Position numbers and translations under genes: made by a program. A stretch of 6,370 nt of DNA from Acidobacteriota bacterium. Its GTDB lineage: Bacteria; Actinomycetota; Acidimicrobiia; Spongiisociales; UBA5794. A model generated the notes under the pieces. It saw only the letters and a list, made by a program, of their open reading frames with translations, was not told where the DNA came from and did not search any database. Of this stretch, positions 1 through 6,111 are shown one piece after another. The stretch lies in the NCBI GenBank assembly GCA_022574065.1, contig JACZST010000114.1, positions 1 to 6,370 on the forward strand, in the 5' to 3' direction. Every line of letters begins with the position of its first letter. Within the stretch, counting starts at the first letter, position 1.

Positions 1-547
1 CTTGCTGCGCCGCGATGAGCAGGGTCCGAGCCCTGGCGACGTGCAGCTCCGTTCCGGCGAGATCGGCGCCGGTGCCCGGCACCAGGATCACCACGTGCTC
101 CGCATCCGCGGGACCGAGCCGGATGGCCACCCTGCCGTCACCGTGCGGGTCGAGCATCAGGACCTCGGCGTCACTACCGAGCGATGCGACCCAGCCGTCG
201 TACGCCCTTCGCACCAGAAGACCGATCGAACCGGGTTCGGGAGGGTCATCGCTCCCCGATCCGACCCGACTGTCCTCTTCTCTGCGACGGCCCTTACCCC
301 GGCCGGCAGCGAGACCAGCGGCCGCGGCAAGGCCACCCAGGCCGCCGAGGCCTGCGCCGGGAAATGGAACCCTGGGAACACCCGGCCGCGGTACCGACGT
401 CGGCGCTGGCCTGGGGTGATTGGAAGTCAGTCCAAGACCGTCTCCGGGCGCGGAGTACGCATCCGTCGGTTCATCGTTCGGCACGGGCCCCCAGCCGATG
501 CCGAGCAGCAGGAACATCGTGAGGGCGGTGATCATGATGGCTTCCAT
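1..547 (-). CDS. Partial DUF1023-type alpha/beta hydrolase with N-terminal membrane anchor
   Basis: The reading frame is open from ATG at 547 to the window edge (182 codons, C-terminus missing), with G/C-rich third positions typical of coding DNA here. Residues 1-21 form a hydrophobic segment (ITALTMFLLLGIGWG), probably a signal anchor. Residues 22-62 are Pro-rich. Residues 64-82 are Gly/Ala/Leu-rich and lead into a basic stretch (RGKGRRR). From about residue 107 a globular domain begins, with LMLDPHGDGRVAIRLG (130-145) followed by HVVILVPGTGADLAG (151-165). That pairing is characteristic of DUF1023 (Abhydrolase_8) proteins of actinobacteria; the expected Ser nucleophile lies outside the window. 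Substrate is unknown. The start is uncertain: ATG 535 has a GGAAG five bases upstream, and TTG 571 would add two Arg before the hydrophobic segment. The frame is closed upstream by TGA at 596-598. It could share the ribF transcript, since no convincing terminator separates them. Family call is from motif recall. Confidence 0.75.
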   Translation of the reverse strand, partial: MEAIMITALTMFLLLGIGWGPVPNDEPTDAYSAPGDGLGLTSNHPRPAPTSVPRPGVPRVPFPGAGLGGLGGLAAAAGLAAGRGKGRRREEDSRVGSGSDDPPEPGSIGLLVRRAYDGWVASLGSDAEVLMLDPHGDGRVAIRLGPADAEHVVILVPGTGADLAGTELHVARARTLLIAAQQ

Positions 548-548
548 T

Positions 549-583
549 CGGTACCGAGCACCAGGTAGCAAGTACCAGGTACC
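549..583 (-). repeat. Five degenerate 7-bp tandem repeats (consensus GGTACCT)
   Basis: Read on the minus strand, the leader of the hydrolase gene holds five consecutive heptamers: GGTACCT (583-577), GGTACTT (576-570), GCTACCT (569-563), GGTGCTC (562-556) and GGTACCG (555-549). Against the first unit they differ at 0, 1, 1, 3 and 1 positions. The array fills almost half of the 81-bp gap between ribF and the next gene and ends one base before its ATG. The outer GGTACC copies are self-complementary and could pair with one another. Function is unknown; a slippage-generated intergenic repeat is the simplest reading. Confidence 0.7.
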
Positions 584-628
584 GGGAAGTGCGGGTCAAC
601 GCGACCATGCCGGATCGCGGGGCACCGG

Positions 629-1558
629 TCAAGGGGCCTGTTGCACCTCGCCGAACAGGGCTTCGGCTGTGCTGATGTCGGTGTGGATTTGTTCGACCAG
701 CGCATCGACACCGTCGAATCGTTGCTCGCTGCGCAGTCGTGCCACGAACTGCACCCCGATCTCGCGCCCATCGATGTCGACGTCCCTGCCGATCACATGA
801 GCCTCCAACACCTCTTGGTCTCCACCGAAGGTAGGCCGAACACCGAAGTTTGCCACCGCGGGCAGACGCTCACCGTCCACCTCGACATACACGGCATAGA
901 CACCGCGGCGCGGAACCGCTAGCCCGGTGGGAAATGAGATGTTCGCCGTGGGCACACCGATCGCCCTGCCGCGTCCCTCTCCGGGGACCACGATCCCTTG
1001 GATGAGATACGGCCTGCCCAACAACTCGGCCGCTCGCTCGACATCGCCGGCGGCGATCGCCTCCCGGATGGTGGTCGACCGGATCTCGTTCCCGTCGTCG
1101 CTGAGGATCGGCACTACGGCGACCTCGAACCCGTGTGTTCCGCCGAGGTCGACGAGGGTGTCGGTGCTCCCCCTGGCCTTGTTCCCGAATCGGAACCCTT
1201 CTCCCACGGCCACCAAACGGGCGTCGAGCCCGTTGACGAGCACACGCTCGACGAAGGCTTCCGGCGCCATCGAAATCATCTCGTCGTCGAAGTCCAGGAT
1301 GGCGGTTCGGTCGATCCCGGCAGCCGCGAACAGGGCGAGACGTCCTTTCAACGTGGTGAGCTTGGGTGGCTCTCCCTGTGGCGACAGCGCCGCGGCCGGA
1401 TGGGTGCCAAACGTGAGAACGACCTTGGTGTTAGCTGCGTCGAGAGCCGCGAACACGCGAAGGTGCCCACGATGAACCCCGTCGAACACACCGATAGCGA
1501 CCCCCGAACCACCGGCCGGCGGGTCCCATGTCTCCGGCTGCCCGCGATAGACCATCAT
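629..1558 (-). CDS. ribF: Bifunctional riboflavin kinase / FMN adenylyltransferase (FAD synthetase)
   Basis: This cytoplasmic enzyme phosphorylates riboflavin to FMN and then adenylylates FMN to FAD. The 309-residue product has the usual length and two-domain layout. The N-terminal nucleotidyltransferase domain carries GVFDGVHRGH (23-32, the HxGH-like ATP site), GEGFRFGNKARG (119-130) and RSTTIREAI (160-168). The C-terminal riboflavin kinase domain carries GRAIGVPTANI (197-207, with the PTAN metal/ATP motif), GVYAVYV (219-225) and a Glu in LEAH (E252) that is the likely catalytic base. The start is ATG 1558, whose ATGA overlaps the truB stop; a second ATG follows directly at 1555. There is only a weak GAGG about a dozen bases upstream, so translational coupling to truB is likely. 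ribF following truB is a very common bacterial arrangement. Nothing is missing from the catalytic motifs visible here. Confidence 0.96.
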   Translation of the reverse strand: MMVYRGQPETWDPPAGGSGVAIGVFDGVHRGHLRVFAALDAANTKVVLTFGTHPAAALSPQGEPPKLTTLKGRLALFAAAGIDRTAILDFDDEMISMAPEAFVERVLVNGLDARLVAVGEGFRFGNKARGSTDTLVDLGGTHGFEVAVVPILSDDGNEIRSTTIREAIAAGDVERAAELLGRPYLIQGIVVPGEGRGRAIGVPTANISFPTGLAVPRRGVYAVYVEVDGERLPAVANFGVRPTFGGDQEVLEAHVIGRDVDIDGREIGVQFVARLRSEQRFDGVDALVEQIHTDISTAEALFGEVQQAP

Positions 1559-2451
1559 GAGGTGACGACCTCTGCCTTTACCGTCGCCCCCTCGACCCGA
1601 TAAACGCCGAGGAGCGCATCGGCATCGAGGAGGCGGACCAGGCTTCCGTCTGGTGCGTCGACACTCGCCGCCGGGATGACTGCGCCGTTGCGGACCGCTC
1701 GCACGTACTCGGGATCGAGCACCACTCCCGGCAGGTCTTCGAGCGCCCGCGACGGTGTCACGACCAATTCGGGCAGGACTCCGTTGGCTGCGGCTGCGAC
1801 GATCGTTTCGATCGATGATGCGTCGGCGACGTGCAGCGAGCCGTTTCGGGTACGGCGAAGTGCGCTGAGGTGGGCACGCCCGCCCAGCGCCCGTGCCATA
1901 TCGTCTGCGAGCGTTCGCACATAGGTGCCGGTGCTGCAGACGACGCGGAACCGGACCTCCGGGTAGTCGGAGGGAGCGATGTCGAGGATCTCCAGATCGT
2001 AGATGTCGACGGGTCGCGTCTCTCGCTCGACGATCTTTCCCTCCCTGGCAAGCTCGTACAGCCTCCGTCCCTCGACCTTGCGCGCCGAAACCATCGGCGG
2101 CATCTGGTGGATCTTGCCGGTGAAGCGACCGATGACGCTGGCCAGGTCCTCCTCAGTGACCGGCAACGGCGTGCGGTCGAGAATCGCCCCGTCGGCGTCG
2201 AGGCTGTCGGTTGCGACACCGAAAACCGCGGTCGCCTCGTACGTCTTGGGGAACGACTGGACAAAGCGCAACAGCCTCGTGCTCTGGCCGAGTCCGAGCA
2301 CAAGCAGCCCGGTGGCCATCGGGTCCAGCGTGCCGGCGTGCCCGACCTTGCCGCCAGCCATATTCCTGACCTTGGCCACGACATCGTGACTCGTCCACCC
2401 ACCGGGCTTGTCCACGAGCAGGAACCCCGAGCTGATGGTTGTGGTGGTCAC
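1555..2451 (-). CDS. truB: tRNA pseudouridine(55) synthase TruB
   Basis: TruB converts uridine 55 in the T-loop of nearly all tRNAs to pseudouridine and also acts as a tRNA folding chaperone. The 298-residue product shows the family motifs in order: VDKPGGWTSHD (13-23), GHAGTLDPMATGLL (37-50) with catalytic Asp43, KTYEA with the conserved Tyr71, QMPPMVSARKVEGRRLYELA (116-135) and STGTYVRTLADD (173-184). A C-terminal region from about residue 230 matches the position of the PUA-like or actinobacterial TruB C-terminal domain. The start is GTG 2451, forming a GTGA four-base overlap with the nrnA stop. No Shine-Dalgarno sequence precedes it, so initiation probably relies on ribosomes terminating on nrnA. 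Its own stop TGA (1557-1555) overlaps the ribF start. Confidence 0.97.
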   Translation of the reverse strand: MTTTTISSGFLLVDKPGGWTSHDVVAKVRNMAGGKVGHAGTLDPMATGLLVLGLGQSTRLLRFVQSFPKTYEATAVFGVATDSLDADGAILDRTPLPVTEEDLASVIGRFTGKIHQMPPMVSARKVEGRRLYELAREGKIVERETRPVDIYDLEILDIAPSDYPEVRFRVVCSTGTYVRTLADDMARALGGRAHLSALRRTRNGSLHVADASSIETIVAAAANGVLPELVVTPSRALEDLPGVVLDPEYVRAVRNGAVIPAASVDAPDGSLVRLLDADALLGVYRVEGATVKAEVVTS

Positions 2452-3413
2452 GAGAGCAGTTCGGTGATCTTGGCGACGGTCTCCTCAACGGTGCCTTTGG
2501 TGCTAAACCCGGCGGCGTTGCGGTGCCCGCCACCGCCGAACGCACCGGCCACAGCCGCAACGTCGACGGCGCCTCGCGATCTGAGGCTGCCTTTGAGGGC
2601 CCCCTGCTCCACCTCCTTCAACAGGAGCGTGGTATCTGCTTCCTCCGCCAACCGCACCAGGTCGATGAGGCCATCGGTTGCTTCCCAGGTGACGTCGGCG
2701 TTCTTCACGTCGTCGCCGGTCAGGACCGACCACACCAAACCTGCTTGCTTGTCGAGGACGGCGCGGCCAAGCACATCCGAGACCACGGCGAAGTAGCCGA
2801 ACGGAGCCGACTCGAAAAGATGCTGGCCGATCATGGCGGGCTCCACGCCTGATTCGATCAGCTCGGCGGCGATGCGATGGACTTCGGCGGTCGTCGCCGA
2901 GTACATGAACCGCCCGCTGTCGGTCACGATCCCGGTGTACAGCGCGTCGGCCACCGCCCTGGTGATCGGCCATCCCATCCTGACCAGCAGCTGGTACACG
3001 AGTTGGGTCGTCGCCGCTGCGGTTGGGTCGATGAGGGTGATGTCACCGATGTCGCTTTCCGACTTGTGGTGATCGATGACCAGCAGTTTCGACGCCTTCT
3101 CCACCTTGGGGCCAACACTGCCCAGCCGGTCGATGACCCCGGTGTCACAGACAACGGCGAGGTCGAGATCGCCGGGAAACCGGCCGGGAGGGGTGAGCAC
3201 ACTGAGGTCGAGGTAGTCGAACTCGTTGCCGAGAACGAACGGTTCACCAAAGGACGCTACTGCGTTCTTTCCTGCGGCTCGGGCGGCATGGACAAGGCCG
3301 AGCATCGCTCCGAGGGCGTCGCCGTCCGGCCGGACATGGCCGACGACGCCGATGGTCGACGCCGATACCAGCGCATCTGCTGCGGCGTCCCAGTCGCCCT
3401 GTGTCAACCCCAC
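2448..3413 (-). CDS. nrnA: DHH/DHHA1 phosphoesterase, NrnA-like nanoRNase / pAp phosphatase
   Basis: The 321-residue product is a soluble Mn-dependent phosphoesterase of the DHH family. Family members of this size degrade 2-5-nt RNA fragments and dephosphorylate pAp; the M. tuberculosis relative next to rbfA (Rv2837c) also cleaves cyclic di-AMP. Visible metal-binding motifs are GHVRPDGDALG (25-35; H26, D30, D32), VVCDTG (87-92; D90), the signature IDHH (113-116) and YTGIVTDSGRF (159-169; D165). The C-terminal DHHA1 substrate-binding domain ends with KGSLRSR (274-280) and FGGGGHRNAAGF (292-303). I chose GTG 3413, which has GGAG five bases upstream and overlaps rbfA by 10 bp. TTG 3407, giving a TTGA overlap with the rbfA stop, is a close alternative with GGGAG upstream. 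The exact substrate (nanoRNA, pAp or cyclic dinucleotide) cannot be read from sequence alone. Confidence 0.92.
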   Translation of the reverse strand: MGLTQGDWDAAADALVSASTIGVVGHVRPDGDALGAMLGLVHAARAAGKNAVASFGEPFVLGNEFDYLDLSVLTPPGRFPGDLDLAVVCDTGVIDRLGSVGPKVEKASKLLVIDHHKSESDIGDITLIDPTAAATTQLVYQLLVRMGWPITRAVADALYTGIVTDSGRFMYSATTAEVHRIAAELIESGVEPAMIGQHLFESAPFGYFAVVSDVLGRAVLDKQAGLVWSVLTGDDVKNADVTWEATDGLIDLVRLAEEADTTLLLKEVEQGALKGSLRSRGAVDVAAVAGAFGGGGHRNAAGFSTKGTVEETVAKITELLS

Positions 3414-3772
3414 TCCCGCTCCGATCCATCGATGACATCCCTCAACAAGCGGTCGATCTTCTCGCCTTCCTCGATCGACACATCCACCAGGAAGGTGAGC
3501 CTGGGGGTGTACTTCATTCGTATCTGGCTGCCTTCGATCGCCTGGATACGCGGAGTGGCGCGACCCAGCGCGGCTGCGGTGGCTTCCCGATCCTCCTGGC
3601 TCCCCAGCACCGAGTAGAAGACGACGGCGGTTCGCAGGTCGGGTGAGGTATCGACTCCGGTGATGGTGAGGAACCCAAGGCCGGGGTCCTTGAGTGATGT
3701 CACCGCATCGGCGATGACCTCACGCAGCAGCTCGTTGACCTTGCGCATTCGGGGGGTCGTGTCTCGCCTCAT
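3404..3772 (-). CDS. rbfA: 30S ribosome-binding factor A
   Basis: RbfA binds immature 30S subunits and helps mature the 5' end of 16S rRNA; it is important for growth in the cold. The 122-residue product has normal length and the KH-like fold signatures: RKVNELLREVIADAV (10-24), KDPGLGFLTITGVDTSPDL (28-46), VVFYSVLG (50-57) and IRMKYTPRLTFLVDVSIEEG (84-103) followed by KIDRLL. The start ATG 3772 forms an ATGA overlap with the stop of ylxP. The frame is open further upstream to 3922, but that part lies inside ylxP in another frame and shows no RbfA similarity. An internal ATG at 3748 (MRKVNELL) is possible but has no ribosome binding site at a suitable distance. The end overlaps the nrnA start. 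Confidence 0.95.
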   Translation of the reverse strand: MRRDTTPRMRKVNELLREVIADAVTSLKDPGLGFLTITGVDTSPDLRTAVVFYSVLGSQEDREATAAALGRATPRIQAIEGSQIRMKYTPRLTFLVDVSIEEGEKIDRLLRDVIDGSEREWG

Positions 3773-4065
3773 TGCTCTGTCGACTCGAGGTACGAGGTCG
3801 TCACACCGAGCAACTCGACGTCGTCGCGAGCATCGAGATCGTTGTTGATCGACCGGAGCATCCTTTCGACCTGACCGGGCGACGTGGAGATTGCGGCAAT
3901 GCCCAAAGTCGATCGCTGCCATAGATCTTGATGGTCGACCTCGGCAATGGCTACGGGATGAGACTTTCCGATGTCGGCAATGATGCTCTTCACCACACGG
4001 CGCTTCTCTTTCAACGAGTGCATGTCGCGGATCCTCAGTTCGACGGTGACCGCAGCAACGTGCAT
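3769..4065 (-). CDS. ylxP: DUF503 family protein YlxP
   Basis: This 98-residue protein belongs to DUF503 (YlxP of Bacillus subtilis), a small family almost always encoded between infB and rbfA. The diagnostic segments are SLKEKRRVVKSI (17-28) and VAIAEVDHQDLWQRSTLGIA (38-57), followed by an amphipathic C-terminal half ending in VELLGVTTSYL. Length is typical of the family. Its biochemical role is not established; the conserved location suggests a part in ribosome assembly or translation, which is inference. The start ATG 4065 lies 9 bp after the infB stop, with only a short AGGG as a possible ribosome binding site. The stop TGA (3771-3769) is shared with the rbfA ATGA overlap, so the two are likely co-translated. 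Confidence 0.93.
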   Translation of the reverse strand: MHVAAVTVELRIRDMHSLKEKRRVVKSIIADIGKSHPVAIAEVDHQDLWQRSTLGIAAISTSPGQVERMLRSINNDLDARDDVELLGVTTSYLESTEQ

Positions 4066-4074
4066 GCCGGTACC

Positions 4075-6111
4075 CTACGTCCTGGCGATCTCGCGAACCT
4101 CGTAGGACTCGATTGTGTCACCTTCCTTGATGTCCCGATAACCCTCGAGGCCGATGCCGCATTCGAACCCGGTCTGCACCTGCTGGACGTCGTCCTTGAA
4201 CCGACGCAGCGAGGCGATGGTGCCGTCGTAGACGACAACGCCGTCGCGAACGAGCCTGGCGCGGGCGTTTCTGTTGATCACTCCCTCGGTGACATAGCAC
4301 CCGGCTACCAACCCATACCGTGGCGCCCTGAACGTGGCGCGCACCTCGGCCACACCCAGGAACGTCTCGACCTTTTCAGGGGCAAGCTCGCCGACCAGCA
4401 GCTGCTCGACATCGTCGAGGAGCTCGTAAATGATGGAAAACGTCCGGACGTCGATGGCGCTCTCTTCTGCTGCGGCCCGCGCCGACGCATCGGGTCGAGA
4501 GTTGAACCCGTAGACGATAGCCTCAGCCGTCTCGGCCAGCATGATGTCGTTGGCTGTGATCCCACCGACGCCGCCGTGGATGATGGTCACCGCTGCGTCC
4601 TCTCGCGAGATCTTCGCAACTGCCTCGCGAATGGCCTCTAGCGACCCGTGAGCGTCGGCCTTTACGATGATCCTCAGCTCGGCGTGGTCTGCGGTTCGCA
4701 TGCTCTCCAACAGCTGGGTCAGGCGCTCGGTGGCGGTGGGTACCAGCAGCTCAGTAGCACGCTTTCGCGTTACCTCGTCTGTCGCGAGTTTGCGAGCGGT
4801 CCGCTCGTTCTTGACGACCTGGAACATGTCACCCGCCTGTGGCACGTCGTCCCACCCGGTGACGAGCACCGGCGTGCTCGGCCCGGCGGAGGTCAACTGC
4901 TCGCCGTTCTCGTCGTACATTGCGCGTACGCGGCCCGCGACCGCGCCGCTGGCGACGGCGGCTCCTCTCTTCAGCGTGCCCCTCTGCACGATCACCGTCG
5001 CCACCGGGCCACGCCCTACCTCGAGTTGTGCCTCGATGACGGTGCCGATCGCCGGCGCATTCGGGTTCGCAGAAAGCTCCTCGACCTCCGCCACCAGCGA
5101 GACGATCTCCAGCAGCTCGTCGACGCCGGTGCCGTTGAGGGCAGATACCTCGACGGCAGGCACCTCACCTCCAAGGTCCTCGACCAACACGTCATGCTGG
5201 GTCAGCTCGGCCTTGACGGCAACAGCGTTTGCGCTCTCCAGATCCATCTTGTTGATTGCCACCACCAGCGGAACCTCCGCCGCCTTGGCGTGGGCCATCG
5301 CCTCGATGGTTTGGGGCATGACCCCGTCGTCGGCCGCTACCACAAGGATCACAATATCGGTGACCTCGGCACCGCGGGCACGTAGCGCGGTGAACGCCTC
5401 GTGGCCTGGGGTGTCGATGAATGTCATCCCCAAATCTCCATACTGGACCCTGTAGGCGCCGATGTGTTGGGTGATGCCGCCGGCCTCACTTTCCACGACG
5501 TTGGTTTTTCTGATCGTGTCGAGGAGCTGGGTCTTCCCGTGATCGACGTGACCCATCACGGTCACCACGGGGGGTCTCGGCTCCAGGGTTGCCGGATCGT
5601 CTTCGAACTCGATGATGTACCGGGCCGGCCCTATCTCCTCTTCCTCGACCTCCGCGGGCTCGGTGAGCAGCAACTCGTAGCCGAGTCGCTCGCCGAGCGG
5701 GACGATGGCGTCGATGGGGATGGTTCCGCCGGCGGGGACCATCTCACCCATCTCCATGAGCTCCTGGACGATGCTGACGGTTCTGGTCTGAATCATCCTG
5801 GCCAGCTCGTGTGTGGTGAGGCCGGGTTCGACGAGCAAAACGTGCTCGTCGACCCGCTCGGCTACTGACGTTTCTCCATCTGCCGCAGGTTCGGTATCGG
5901 TATCGGTATCGGCTGGCGACTCCGGTTCGGGCGCCACCTCTTCCTCGGGTTCCGCCACTCGGAACGACTTGGCAACGATGGCGGCGTCGTCTTCCTCCAG
6001 ACCCGAGGAAGCGGTCTTCACGTCGAACCCGAGCTCCCGGGCGCGAGCCAGCACGTCCTTGGACTCGAGGTCAAGAGCGCGAGCAAGCTCGTAGATGCGC
6101 TGCTTCGCCAC
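4075..6111 (-). CDS. infB: Translation initiation factor IF-2
   Basis: IF-2 is the GTPase that recruits fMet-tRNA to the 30S subunit and promotes 50S joining. At 678 residues it is short for an actinobacterium (Streptomyces and Mycobacterium proteins are about 900-1030) because the linker is brief. Layout: IF2_N domain (1-50, RIYELARALDLESKDVLARA); acidic Pro/Glu/Asp/Thr linker (52-88) containing TDTDTDTEP; second IF2_N-type domain (about 90-152); GTPase domain with G1 GHVDHGKT (187-194), G2 GGITQHIGAY (211-220), G3 DTPGHEAF (233-240), G4 NKMD (287-290) and G5 SAL (323-325); beta-barrel domain II (about 354-445); domain III (about 465-570); and the fMet-tRNA-binding C2 domain ending in FKDDVQQVQTGFECGIGLEG (638-657). 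GTG 6111 is preceded by AGGAGG at five-base spacing and directly by the upstream TAG, so this start is firm. All GTPase motifs are intact. Confidence 0.98.
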   Translation of the reverse strand: MAKQRIYELARALDLESKDVLARARELGFDVKTASSGLEEDDAAIVAKSFRVAEPEEEVAPEPESPADTDTDTEPAADGETSVAERVDEHVLLVEPGLTTHELARMIQTRTVSIVQELMEMGEMVPAGGTIPIDAIVPLGERLGYELLLTEPAEVEEEEIGPARYIIEFEDDPATLEPRPPVVTVMGHVDHGKTQLLDTIRKTNVVESEAGGITQHIGAYRVQYGDLGMTFIDTPGHEAFTALRARGAEVTDIVILVVAADDGVMPQTIEAMAHAKAAEVPLVVAINKMDLESANAVAVKAELTQHDVLVEDLGGEVPAVEVSALNGTGVDELLEIVSLVAEVEELSANPNAPAIGTVIEAQLEVGRGPVATVIVQRGTLKRGAAVASGAVAGRVRAMYDENGEQLTSAGPSTPVLVTGWDDVPQAGDMFQVVKNERTARKLATDEVTRKRATELLVPTATERLTQLLESMRTADHAELRIIVKADAHGSLEAIREAVAKISREDAAVTIIHGGVGGITANDIMLAETAEAIVYGFNSRPDASARAAAEESAIDVRTFSIIYELLDDVEQLLVGELAPEKVETFLGVAEVRATFRAPRYGLVAGCYVTEGVINRNARARLVRDGVVVYDGTIASLRRFKDDVQQVQTGFECGIGLEGYRDIKEGDTIESYEVREIART
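5891..5912 (-). repeat. 6-bp tandem repeat in the infB linker
   Basis: On the plus strand TCGGTA occurs three times in a row followed by a partial TCGG. On the coding strand this gives alternating GAT ACC codons, the Asp-Thr run at about residues 68-73 of IF-2. It lies in the acidic linker between the two N-terminal domains, where length changes are tolerated. In-frame expansion or contraction by slippage would leave the protein functional. Confidence 0.75.

Noticed and set aside
2..568. Long plus-strand open frame over the first 568 bases
   Set aside because: It lies opposite the hydrolase gene, its translation is Arg/His/Pro-rich without a recognisable domain, and the minus-strand frame has proper codon bias and family motifs.
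570..599. Promoter for the hydrolase gene, with TTGACC at 599-594 as a -35 box
   Set aside because: No good -10 hexamer lies 16-19 bases downstream; the spacing region is only the heptamer array (GGTACT, TACTTG). Not strong enough to call.
601..618. Hairpin after ribF (GCGA/TCGC stem with CC/GG and a bulge) as a terminator
   Set aside because: The stem is short and interrupted, and no T-rich run follows on the minus strand.
1831..2796. Plus-strand open frame of 321 codons across truB and nrnA
   Set aside because: It spans the antisense of two confidently identified genes and shows no domain; long antisense frames are expected in GC-rich DNA.
3773..3922. N-terminal extension of rbfA to 3922
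   Set aside because: The extra 50 codons overlap ylxP in a different frame and do not resemble RbfA; the ATGA overlap at 3772 gives the normal protein length.
4648..5455. Two long plus-strand open frames opposite infB
   Set aside because: Both are antisense to the well-conserved IF-2 GTPase and barrel domains, and their translations are low-complexity Ser/Ala/Thr- or Arg/Leu-rich.
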